From JANPLD01 sp964445765 (GTDB taxonomy: Bacteria > Pseudomonadota > Alphaproteobacteria > Rickettsiales > UBA8987), in contig CAYULD010000001.1 in assembly GCA_964445765.1 (NCBI GenBank), forward strand, positions 248,001 through 312,000: DNA of 64,000 nucleotides, written 5' to 3'. The notes beneath the pieces are model-generated. The model did not search any database. It was not told the DNA's origin and saw only the letters and a list, made by a program, of their open reading frames with translations. Position 1 is the stretch's first letter; each line of letters opens with the position of its first letter. The translations under genes were made by a program, and so were the position numbers. This document shows positions 16,319 to 24,366 of this stretch, one piece after another.

Positions 16319-17260
16319 TTATTTCAAATTGAATTTTTGGGCGAATTCTTCCCATTCTCTTTTTCCTAAGCCTGAATTTTCTTGGGTGATTTTTTCACCT
16401 CTTAAAGCTCTTTTTACTACTTCTACACCAGTTTTTGAAAGATGTGCCGCACCCATTCTATATTCAGAAAAAGCCTCATAAGCAAATGGACACCAGCGTT
16501 TTACAACATCAATCATAGCATCTGCATAAGCACGAATCTCATATTGTGCATGAGAATCTGCACGAAGCATTAAGAAATGCATTAAATTATGTAAATCAAT
16601 TTTCCAATACCATTGCGTATAATAATTTAGAGTTAAGTTCATTCGAGCAAGTTCTCGTGCAAGCCCTCTGCGTTTTTCATCTTTAATGTTGCCTTGTGCA
16701 TCGTGATTTAACATTTCTTCATAATCATCATAACATTGTAAAGAATCTCTTTTAAGAAGCTCTAAAACTCGCTTTGCTTCTTCGCCTGTTAGAGGTTCTC
16801 CCTCAGCTCTACCTTGATGATTCTGCTTAGATTGGGGCGCCAAATTTTCAGGCGAAGGGATATAAAATTCTTTATCCATAATTGAGTATCTAGCAGAATA
16901 TTCATTCACATTAGCTGTTCTATGCCTAATCCATTGGCGAGCAATAAATATTGGCAATTTAATATGAAATTTTATTTCACACATTTCAAAAGGCGTTGTG
17001 TGCCAATGACGCATTAAATAATTTATCAAGCCTTTATCTTGATTAACTTGCTTAGTGCCTTTGCCATATGAAACCCTTGCCGCTTGCACTATAGCATTAT
17101 CATCACCCATATAATCAACCACACGAATAAAACCGTGATCTAAAATTTGGATTGGCTCAAATAATATTTCTTCTAAAGCGGGAACTGTTGCACGCTTAGT
17201 TTTGAAAGTTAGATTTTGAATTTCTGCTAATTCTTTTTTCTGCTCTGCTGTGATTGCCAT
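16319..17260 (-). CDS. thyX: FAD-dependent thymidylate synthase
   Basis: Makes dTMP from dUMP using methylene-THF and reduced flavin, without producing dihydrofolate. The signature RHRx7S is present: Arg112-His113-Arg114 to Ser122 in RQWIRHRTANVNEYSARYS. Other family blocks are PFEMCEIKFHIKLPIFI and DLHNLMHFLMLRADSHAQYEIRAYA. The 313 residues are normal for alphaproteobacterial and rickettsial ThyX. No thyA is in the window. It is transcribed in the same direction as upstream leuA, 25 nt away, and may be in one operon with it. Confidence 0.96.
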   Translation of the reverse strand: MAITAEQKKELAEIQNLTFKTKRATVPALEEILFEPIQILDHGFIRVVDYMGDDNAIVQAARVSYGKGTKQVNQDKGLINYLMRHWHTTPFEMCEIKFHIKLPIFIARQWIRHRTANVNEYSARYSIMDKEFYIPSPENLAPQSKQNHQGRAEGEPLTGEEAKRVLELLKRDSLQCYDDYEEMLNHDAQGNIKDEKRRGLARELARMNLTLNYYTQWYWKIDLHNLMHFLMLRADSHAQYEIRAYADAMIDVVKRWCPFAYEAFSEYRMGAAHLSKTGVEVVKRALRGEKITQENSGLGKREWEEFAQKFNLK

Positions 17261-17285
17261 AATATAATTACATTTTTAATATTTC

Positions 17286-18839
17286 TTATTTATCTAGAAG
17301 CCCAACTTTTTCTTCGTGGTTGAGTAATTTATTTACCGCATCAATATATGCTTTTGCTGAAGCTATAGTTGTATCAATATCAGATGCAGAACCATTTACA
17401 AGTGATGCTGTTTTATTATCTTGCAAGCGAACTAAAACTTCCGCTTGAGAATCAATGCCCTCAGTAACAGCGGTTACATCATATAAAACAAGCCTTGCAT
17501 CAACATTAATTAATTTTTTGATCGCCTTAAATATTGCATCTATTGGCCCTTGCCCTTCACTTTCAGAAGATTTTTCTTCACCATTAATTTTTAATGTAAC
17601 GGAAGCTTTTTGACCTTTACTACCACATGATACATCAAGCGAAATAAATTTGATATTATCTTTACTTTTGCTGCCGTGTCTTGTTTCTTCCCCAACTAAT
17701 GCAACTATATCTTCATCAAAAATATCTTTCTTTTTATCTGCTAAATCTTTGAATTTTTCAAAATATTCATCAAGCCTTAATTCATCAATTATAAGGTTTA
17801 ACTCTTTTAATTTATCTTTGAAGGCCGCCCTGCCAGAGTGCTTGCCCATAACAAGTTTATTGCGAGTAAGGCCAATAGATTCAGGCTTCATAATCTCATA
17901 AGTTTCAGCGTGTTTTAGAACGCCATCTTGATGAATTCCAGATTCATGAGCAAACGCATTAGCACCAACAATTGCTTTATTCGCCTGCACTTGCAAGCCC
18001 GTTATGTTAGTAACTAATTTTGAAGCACGCATAATATATTCACTTTTAACATCAACGCTAAAAGGTAAAATATCATTGCGAGTTTTAATTGCCATAACCA
18101 CCTCTTCAAGTGAGGTATTTCCCGCCCTTTCACCAATACCATTTATTGTGCATTCAATTTGTCTAGCACCTGCTTGTGCTGCAGAAAGAGCATTAGCAAC
18201 CGCCAAGCCTAAATCATTCTGACCGTGAAATGATAAAATTGCTTTATCAATATTTGGAACTTTATTTCTAATTTTTGTAAAGATTTCAAATATTTCAGAA
18301 GGAATAGAATAGCCCACAGTATCTGGCACATTTATTGTTGTAGCCCCTGCTTTAATTGCTGTTTCAATGGCTTTGCATAAATAATCAATATCGCTTCTAG
18401 TGGCATCCATTGCACTCCACTCAACATTATCAGTATAGTTTCTTGCGAATTTAACGGTTTTATCAATTATTTCTAAAACTTCCTCACGAGTTTTCTTAAA
18501 CTGATATTTTAAGTGTATATCACTTGTTGAAATAAAAGTGTGAATTCTTGGGTTTTTAGCTGGTTTTACGGCTTCACCTGCCGCAGCAATATCTTTTTCT
18601 ATAGCCCTTGCAAGTGAGCATATAGAGGCATTTTTAGCCCTTTTTGCAATTTCATTAATTGCTTGAAAATCACCCTTGGAAGATATTGCAAAGCCAGCTT
18701 CAATAACATCAACCTGCATTTCATCAAGCACATCTGCAATCATTATTTTTTCTGCAACATTCATTGTTGCGCCCGGAGATTGCTCCCCATCTCTTAAAGT
18801 AGTATCAAATATAATTATTTTATCTTGTCTATTACTCAT
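17286..18839 (-). CDS. leuA: 2-isopropylmalate synthase
   Basis: First committed enzyme of leucine synthesis, condensing acetyl-CoA with 2-ketoisovalerate. The 517 residues contain the catalytic loop DTTLRDGEQSPGATM, HTFISTSDIH, the metal-binding SFHGQNDLGLAVANALSAAQAGA and the family block NAFAHESGIHQDGVLKH. A C-terminal LeuA allosteric domain (about 390-510) is present, consistent with leucine feedback. Presence of this gene argues against an obligate intracellular rickettsia with lost amino-acid synthesis. It lies 54 nt downstream of divL, same strand. Confidence 0.96.
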   Translation of the reverse strand: MSNRQDKIIIFDTTLRDGEQSPGATMNVAEKIMIADVLDEMQVDVIEAGFAISSKGDFQAINEIAKRAKNASICSLARAIEKDIAAAGEAVKPAKNPRIHTFISTSDIHLKYQFKKTREEVLEIIDKTVKFARNYTDNVEWSAMDATRSDIDYLCKAIETAIKAGATTINVPDTVGYSIPSEIFEIFTKIRNKVPNIDKAILSFHGQNDLGLAVANALSAAQAGARQIECTINGIGERAGNTSLEEVVMAIKTRNDILPFSVDVKSEYIMRASKLVTNITGLQVQANKAIVGANAFAHESGIHQDGVLKHAETYEIMKPESIGLTRNKLVMGKHSGRAAFKDKLKELNLIIDELRLDEYFEKFKDLADKKKDIFDEDIVALVGEETRHGSKSKDNIKFISLDVSCGSKGQKASVTLKINGEEKSSESEGQGPIDAIFKAIKKLINVDARLVLYDVTAVTEGIDSQAEVLVRLQDNKTASLVNGSASDIDTTIASAKAYIDAVNKLLNHEEKVGLLDK

Positions 18840-18893
18840 ATAAATTTTTATTTAGTAACTAATTCATTTTCAAATACCAAAAATATTTAACTA

Positions 18894-20939
18894 TCATAAA
18901 TTTCTTGGAATTTCAAAAATAAATTTGTTGATGTTATTTTCCGCCTCAGCACTAATAAAACCATTATGAAGCTCAATAATTCTTTTTGCTAGATATAAGT
19001 CAATGCCATTATTTGCGATGGAATCACTATGTGTTCTATAAAATTGGTCAAATATTAAAGGTAAATCTTCCTTAGAAATAAGCTCTCCATTATCATTAAT
19101 TTCAAAATGTATTTTTTCATCATTAACAACGATATTAAAATTAACTTCTGGTGAAATATTTTTTCTTGCAGAATTACTTATAGATTGATTTATTAAGGTT
19201 TTTATAACCTCACAAATTCTTTTTTTATCACCATTTATTAAAATATTTGCACTTGGAATTTTATAGTTAAACTTAACTTTTTTATTTTCCGCTTCTCTTT
19301 CAAGCCCAAGCATAATTTCAATTACAGCTTCTTTTAGAGAAAACGGATCTCTAGAAATATTAACAAAACCAGCATCTATGGAAGAAACTTCAATAATATT
19401 ATCAATAAGATTTTTTAATTTTACCGATGAATCAAAAATAGATTTTAGGTAATCCTTAGTTTTAACGCCTATCTTTTCAAAATATTCCATCATTAAAATT
19501 TCTGTAAAACCCATTATTGATGTAAGTGGGGAGCGAAGCTCATAAGATACATTGCTCAAGAAATTTGTTTTAATTTTATCCGCTTCTTCATAGGCTTTTT
19601 TCTCAGCTCTGAGAGATTTTTCAACATTTTCTTTATCAGTAATATCAAAATAAGTTATTAATGTGCCACCATCTGGAAGAGGTGTAAAACGCTGAAATAA
19701 AACAACCCCATCAGTTCTAATAATTTTAGATTCAAAAACTTTTCTTTCTTGAAGCTTGATAATAAAATCATTCAAAAATTCTTCCCAATTATTATATTGA
19801 TATAAATATTTTTCTTCCTGCAATAAATCTTTAATATGAGGCTCAGAATTTAATAATGAGGTTGAATGCCCCCATATTTCACAATATGAAGGGTTAAATA
19901 ATTTTAGCCTGCCATCTTCACCAAACACAGCAACGGCTTCATTCAGATTATCCAAAGTTTGTTTTTGAACTGAAACAAGCGTGTTATATTCACTTTCAAG
20001 CCTAAATTCTTCGGTTACATTCTCATAATAAAACAGCAAACCCCTTTGCTGATAAGGTATAATAACCACTTTATAAACTGAGTTATCTGGCAGATAATAA
20101 TAATCTTCCTTTTTAGAGAAAAGATTATTAAACATTGCATCATTTTCTTTTTTGAAATTTACAAAATCAATCTGCTCAGGAAGTTTGCGTTTTTCTCTTA
20201 AAACATCTAAAATTTCAGAATAGGTGGGGGATTTTTTTAGCCAATCAACATCTAATTTCCACATATTTACAAATGCCTGATTAAAATATTCAAGCCTTTT
20301 ACTTGTGCCATAAATTGCGATCGCATTATTTAAGCTCTCAACCAGCCTATTTTGAAGCTCATTACTAAATTTTAACCTCTCCCTAGTGGCTTGAAGCTCG
20401 TGAAGGTTAAGTGCAAAGCCAATAGTGCCAGTTTTAGCGTTAAAACCATATGATTTATCTGAAACAGGTATTTCAACAATTTGGCATAATGTGCTTGCAC
20501 CTGAGATAACAACAAATTGTTCAGTAACTTGGGTTTGCCCTGTTTTTATGGCTTTTGATGCAATATTATGAGCATTTTTATAAAGCTCTAAATCACCCAC
20601 TTCTAAAATTCTTTCTCTAATTTCTCCAGTAATCTCACAATATTTTGAGTTACAATAAACAATTTTAAGATTTTTATCCCGCTGCCAAATTGGAAAATTT
20701 ATTTCATCTAATAAATCTGCGAAAGTTTTTAGTTCAGTTTGAAAAGTATTTTTGAGTTTATGAAATCGCTTTGCTTCCTTTGAGGCTTCGTAAAATAAAT
20801 TGGCATATTTTTCTGCTAAATATGATTGCCAAATTGCATAAATAGCAAGCAATATAAATAATGCCAAAACACTTGAAAACACAATAATTTCAAGGGTTTC
20901 AAATTGCCTTATAAAATTTACGATTGCTTCAAACACCAA
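18894..20939 (-). CDS. divL: DivL-like PAS-domain pseudokinase with Tyr in the H-box
   Basis: 681 residues: one N-terminal membrane segment (about 14-38), several PAS-type regions (about 70-440), a dimerisation helix pair and a C-terminal ATPase-like domain. The H-box reads NVSYELRSPLTSI: the phospho-acceptor position is Tyr466 (codon 19542-19544) instead of His, the hallmark of Caulobacter DivL (Tyr550). The N-box (TLINQSISNS) lacks the Mg-binding Asn and the G2 region (GIDLYLAKRI) lacks the glycines, so ATP-dependent kinase activity is doubtful. DivL controls CckA, hence CtrA phosphorylation. Assignment rests on these motifs and on ctrA and a PleC-like kinase being in the same window. Confidence 0.85.
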   Translation of the reverse strand: MVFEAIVNFIRQFETLEIIVFSSVLALFILLAIYAIWQSYLAEKYANLFYEASKEAKRFHKLKNTFQTELKTFADLLDEINFPIWQRDKNLKIVYCNSKYCEITGEIRERILEVGDLELYKNAHNIASKAIKTGQTQVTEQFVVISGASTLCQIVEIPVSDKSYGFNAKTGTIGFALNLHELQATRERLKFSNELQNRLVESLNNAIAIYGTSKRLEYFNQAFVNMWKLDVDWLKKSPTYSEILDVLREKRKLPEQIDFVNFKKENDAMFNNLFSKKEDYYYLPDNSVYKVVIIPYQQRGLLFYYENVTEEFRLESEYNTLVSVQKQTLDNLNEAVAVFGEDGRLKLFNPSYCEIWGHSTSLLNSEPHIKDLLQEEKYLYQYNNWEEFLNDFIIKLQERKVFESKIIRTDGVVLFQRFTPLPDGGTLITYFDITDKENVEKSLRAEKKAYEEADKIKTNFLSNVSYELRSPLTSIMGFTEILMMEYFEKIGVKTKDYLKSIFDSSVKLKNLIDNIIEVSSIDAGFVNISRDPFSLKEAVIEIMLGLEREAENKKVKFNYKIPSANILINGDKKRICEVIKTLINQSISNSARKNISPEVNFNIVVNDEKIHFEINDNGELISKEDLPLIFDQFYRTHSDSIANNGIDLYLAKRIIELHNGFISAEAENNINKFIFEIPRNL

Positions 20940-21004
20940 TTTTTTTTGAGATTAGATTTTTTTCAATCTACAAAGAAAAATTTAATAATGCATTAAGAAA
21001 AATT

Positions 21005-21331
21005 TTATCCACCAGCTCTTTCACTAAAAAATTGCATTTTACCTTTTTTGCCTTTCCAACTATCTGCATCACTTGGGGCGGCTTTTGATTCCGCAATATT
21101 TGGCCACATTGCAGAATATTTTCTATTAAAATCAACCCATTTAACTACCTCATCAGATTCAGGCTTAATGGCTTCCGCTGGGCATTCAGGCTCACAAACG
21201 CCACAATCAATGCATTCTTCAGGGTTGATAACCAACATATTTTCACCCTCATAAAAGCAATCTACAGGGCATACATCAACGCAATCAGTGTATTTGCAAC
21301 GAATACAATCATCAGTAACAACATATGTCAT
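21005..21331 (-). CDS. fdxA: Ferredoxin FdxA (7Fe/8Fe type)
   Basis: 108 residues with two cluster motifs: CIRCKYTDCVDVCPVDCF at the N-terminus and CIDCGVCEPECP. The spacing is that of the alphaproteobacterial FdxA family, which carries a 3Fe-4S and a 4Fe-4S cluster and has a C-terminal extension ending WKGKKGKMQFFSERAGG. It would be a soluble cytoplasmic electron carrier. A 65-nt gap separates it from divL downstream, and 192 nt separate it from the divergent metE start. Confidence 0.95.
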   Translation of the reverse strand: MTYVVTDDCIRCKYTDCVDVCPVDCFYEGENMLVINPEECIDCGVCEPECPAEAIKPESDEVVKWVDFNRKYSAMWPNIAESKAAPSDADSWKGKKGKMQFFSERAGG

Positions 21332-21514
21332 AGCGTAATAAGTGATTTGTTTTTCATGTTTGTAATAAATTTTTTACTATATAAATCAAGGCTTTTAAGC
21401 TGATATGATGAAAAATATTATAAATTAAATTAAGTTAATGATTAAAAATAAATTTCTAAATATTGCTTGAATAATGGCTAATATATGTATATAAAGCACG
21501 CCTATTTAACTTAT

Positions 21515-21518
21515 AAGG
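21515..21518 (+). promoter_or_regulatory. Ribosome binding site that fixes the metE start
   Basis: AAGG lies 5 nt before ATG 21524, one of the few clear Shine-Dalgarno matches in the window. It favours 21524 over the in-frame ATG at 21485. A short CGCC/GGCG pairing (21500-21503 with 21526-21529) would enclose this site and the start codon, but is too weak to call a riboswitch. Confidence 0.55.
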
Positions 21519-21523
21519 TATTT

Positions 21524-23839
21524 ATGGCGAAATCGGCAAATTTGGGCTTTCCTAGAATTGGTGCGTTTAGAGAACTTAAAAAAGCAGTTGAGAGCTTCTG
21601 GAAAGGCAACAGCACTGAGCAAGATCTTCAAAATCAAGCAAAAGAAATTAGAAAAACTAATTGGCTAACACAAAAAAATGCGGGGGTGGATATTATTCCC
21701 TCTAATGATTTTTCATTTTATGATTTAGTGCTTGATCACACTGCAATGTTTGGCCTTATACCTGCTCGTTATAAATTTTCTGGCGATAAAGTTGATTTAA
21801 CAACATATTTTGCCATTGCCCGTGGCAGACAAGTTGAAGGGCAAGATGTTGTAGCCTCTGAGATGACAAAATGGTTTGATACTAACTATCACTATATAGT
21901 TCCTGAGCTTTATAAAAATTCTAAATTTAAGCTATCTTCTGATAAAATTTTTGATCAATATCTTGAAGCAAAAGCTCTTGGCGTTGAAACAAGGCCAGTT
22001 ATAATTGGGCCAGTAACCTACCTAAAACTTGCGAAAACGAAAGATGAAGGCATTACAAATCTTGAATTTTTGCCTGCTTTATTGCCAGTTTATAAAGAAA
22101 TCTTACAAAAACTTTCTACACTTGGTGCAACGCAAATTCAAATTGATGAGCCATTCTTAGCCCTTGATTTAACAGATGCTGAAAGAAAAATTTATAAAGA
22201 TGTTTATGCTGAAATTGCAAAATTTTCTAATCTGAAAATTACTATTGCAACATATTTTGATGATTTAAGAGAAAACCTTGATACTTCAGTTAATCTGCCA
22301 GTTTCTGCGCTTCATATTGATTTAGTTAGAAGGCCTTCTCAGCTGGAACAAGTTCTTGCTAAATTACCTGCTGATAAAACACTTTCAATCGGCGTTGTTG
22401 ATGGCAGAAATATCTGGAAAAATAATTTTTCTAAATCTACAATTTTAATTGATAAAGCGGTTGCAACACTTGGCAAAGATAGGGTTGTGATTGCCCCATC
22501 TTGCTCACTTCTTCACACACCTGTTGATTTAGCGAATGAGAAAAAACTTGATGCAGAAATAAAAAATTGGTTATCTTTTGCTACTCAAAAATTGACTGAA
22601 ATTGTTACATTAACTAAATATGTTAATGAAGGCACGAATTCGGTTTCAAAAGAGTTTGAAGAAAATAAAAAAGCAAATCAATCCCGTGAGACTTCCACAA
22701 AAATTCATAATCAAGTAGTTAAAAAGAGGGTTGAATCTATCAAAGATGCTGATACTCGCAGAAATTCAGCGTTTGATGTTAGGATTGCTAAACAACAAAA
22801 ACAATTTGGGTTTCCTTTACTTCCAACTACTACTATTGGCTCATTCCCTCAAACTGAAGATGTTCGCCAAGCTCGTGCTAAATTCAAAAAAGGTGAATTA
22901 ACTGAAGCACAATATGAAAAATTCTTAGAAGAAAAAACTATCGCCTGTGTTAAATATCAAGATGAAATTGGCATTGATGTTCCAGTTCACGGTGAGTTTG
23001 AAAGAAATGATATGGTTGAATATTTCGGAGAGCAACTTAATGGCTTCACCTTCACTGAAAATGGCTGGGTGCAATCTTATGGTTCTCGTTGTGTTAAACC
23101 GCCAGTTATATTTGGTGATGTTTCTCGCCCTGCACCAATGACAGTTCGTTGGAGCAAATTTGCCCAAGAACAAACTAAAAACCCAATGAAAGGAATGTTA
23201 ACTGGGCCAGTTACTATTTTGCAATGGTCTTTTGTGCGTGATGATCAAGCTCGTGAGCTAACTTGTAAGCAAATTGCCCTTGCAATTCGTGATGAGGTAA
23301 AAGATCTTGAAAAGGCAAATATCAAAATCATTCAAATTGATGAGCCAGCTATCAGGGAAGGCTTACCACTTAGAGATGCTGATAAAAACACATATTTAAG
23401 ATGGGCGGTTGAATCATTCCGCATTTCATCAAGCGGTATTGATGATACTACGCAAATTCATACGCATATGTGTTATTCTGAGTTTAATGACATTATTGAT
23501 CACATTGCAGATATGGATGCTGATGTTATTTCCATTGAAACTTCTCGCTCTCAGATGGAGCTTCTTGATGCATTCGTTGAATTCAAGTATCCAAACCAGA
23601 TTGGGCCGGGTGTTTATGATATTCACTCACCGCGTGTTCCAAAATCTCGTGAGATGGAATATTTACTTGATAAAGCTCTTAAAGTTTTAACCCCTGAGCA
23701 AGTTTGGGTTAACCCAGATTGTGGCTTAAAAACTCGTGGCTGGCCTGAAACAAAAGCAGCACTTGAGGAAATGGTTAGAGCTACCAAAGAAACTCGCAAA
23801 AAATTAGAAGCAGAAGGCAAAAAACTTGCCACTGCATAA
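21524..23839 (+). CDS. metE: Cobalamin-independent methionine synthase
   Basis: Transfers methyl from 5-methyl-THF-polyglutamate to homocysteine without B12. The protein has 771 residues from ATG 21524, the usual MetE length; the N-terminus NLGFPRIGAFRELKKA is canonical. It has two tandem TIM-barrel halves: the linker ends near PLLPTTTIGSFPQTEDVR, and the catalytic half has HTHMCYSEF (zinc His and Cys), IETSRSQMELLDAF and the last zinc Cys in NPDCGLKTRGW. It pairs functionally with metF. Codon use matches its neighbours. A hairpin 25 nt after the stop probably ends transcription. Confidence 0.97.
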   Translation: MAKSANLGFPRIGAFRELKKAVESFWKGNSTEQDLQNQAKEIRKTNWLTQKNAGVDIIPSNDFSFYDLVLDHTAMFGLIPARYKFSGDKVDLTTYFAIARGRQVEGQDVVASEMTKWFDTNYHYIVPELYKNSKFKLSSDKIFDQYLEAKALGVETRPVIIGPVTYLKLAKTKDEGITNLEFLPALLPVYKEILQKLSTLGATQIQIDEPFLALDLTDAERKIYKDVYAEIAKFSNLKITIATYFDDLRENLDTSVNLPVSALHIDLVRRPSQLEQVLAKLPADKTLSIGVVDGRNIWKNNFSKSTILIDKAVATLGKDRVVIAPSCSLLHTPVDLANEKKLDAEIKNWLSFATQKLTEIVTLTKYVNEGTNSVSKEFEENKKANQSRETSTKIHNQVVKKRVESIKDADTRRNSAFDVRIAKQQKQFGFPLLPTTTIGSFPQTEDVRQARAKFKKGELTEAQYEKFLEEKTIACVKYQDEIGIDVPVHGEFERNDMVEYFGEQLNGFTFTENGWVQSYGSRCVKPPVIFGDVSRPAPMTVRWSKFAQEQTKNPMKGMLTGPVTILQWSFVRDDQARELTCKQIALAIRDEVKDLEKANIKIIQIDEPAIREGLPLRDADKNTYLRWAVESFRISSSGIDDTTQIHTHMCYSEFNDIIDHIADMDADVISIETSRSQMELLDAFVEFKYPNQIGPGVYDIHSPRVPKSREMEYLLDKALKVLTPEQVWVNPDCGLKTRGWPETKAALEEMVRATKETRKKLEAEGKKLATA

Positions 23840-23864
23840 TTTCTAAATTTTTTTACAAAAATTA

Positions 23865-23885
23865 AAGGGGTGAATTCCACCCCTT
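23865..23885 (+). terminator. Hairpin after metE
   Basis: AAGGGGTG and CACCCCTT form a perfect 8-bp stem with a 5-nt loop, 25 nt after the metE stop. There is no clean T-tract on the plus side, but T-rich sequence flanks it (TTTTTTT upstream), so termination or mRNA 3'-end protection are both possible. Confidence 0.55.
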
Positions 23886-23908
23886 AATTAACAATAAAAT
23901 TACACTAA

Positions 23909-24319
23909 TTGTTAAAATTTTCTAAATATCTAATTATTTCCTTTATTTTTGCAATAACATTTAATGTTGTATTGCCATCTATAATTCCGGCAATTTACTT
24001 AAGTAAAATTGACAATGAAACTGAGATTTTAACGAAAATTTTTGGTGATGAAATTGTTATTTGCTCTAGCTTGTCTGAAGATAAATTTTACATCTCAAAC
24101 TTTAATGAAATTGGCAAAAAGCAGAAAAACAAAATTTTATCTGATTTAGATTTAGCAAATCAAAACTTAAGCAAAATTGATTTATATAATTTTTACAACC
24201 AACTAAACTTGGCTTATAGCCTCAGCTTATCTAACAATATAATTATATTATCAAAAATTTATAAAGAGTTTGATATATATAATAATTATTCCCCACGCTC
24301 TCCGCCTTATTTTTCTTAG
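23909..24319 (+). CDS. Small membrane or secreted protein upstream of a TonB receptor
   Basis: 136 residues with an N-terminal hydrophobic segment (about 5-32) acting as signal or anchor. The start could be the TTG encoded just upstream of the ATG-like position; the ORF begins at 23909. The ending (YSPRSPPYFS) and the spot IVICSS after the first third recall DUF2946-type proteins, which often end in RxPP and lie beside TonB receptors, but the metal-binding HCxxC motif of that family is absent. Its stop codon lies in the left arm of a 13-bp inverted repeat that precedes the receptor. Function unknown; cotranscription with the receptor is plausible. Confidence 0.45.
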   Translation: MLKFSKYLIISFIFAITFNVVLPSIIPAIYLSKIDNETEILTKIFGDEIVICSSLSEDKFYISNFNEIGKKQKNKILSDLDLANQNLSKIDLYNFYNQLNLAYSLSLSNNIIILSKIYKEFDIYNNYSPRSPPYFS

Positions 24320-24360
24320 TTATCTTTATACTCAATCAATTTTAATAAACTAAGAAAAAT
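24309..24360. repeat. Perfect 13-bp inverted repeat before the TonB receptor start
   Basis: ATTTTTCTTAGTT (24309-24321) and AACTAAGAAAAAT (24348-24360) are exact inverted copies, 26 nt apart. The left arm contains the stop of the upstream ORF and the right arm ends 6 nt before the receptor ATG. It could be a terminator with T-rich left arm, an mRNA hairpin masking the start, or an operator. Confidence 0.6.
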
Positions 24361-24366
24361 CATAAT

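Noticed and set aside
21420..21523. Possible SAM-type riboswitch before metE
   Set aside because: A TGCTT/AAGCA pairing and an AAGG near the start recall compact SAM-II/SAM-V folds, but I could not match the conserved core. A covariance-model search would decide.
22925..23690. Overlapping ORFs in other frames within metE
   Set aside because: They fall inside the conserved metE coding sequence and their translations show no independent protein signature.
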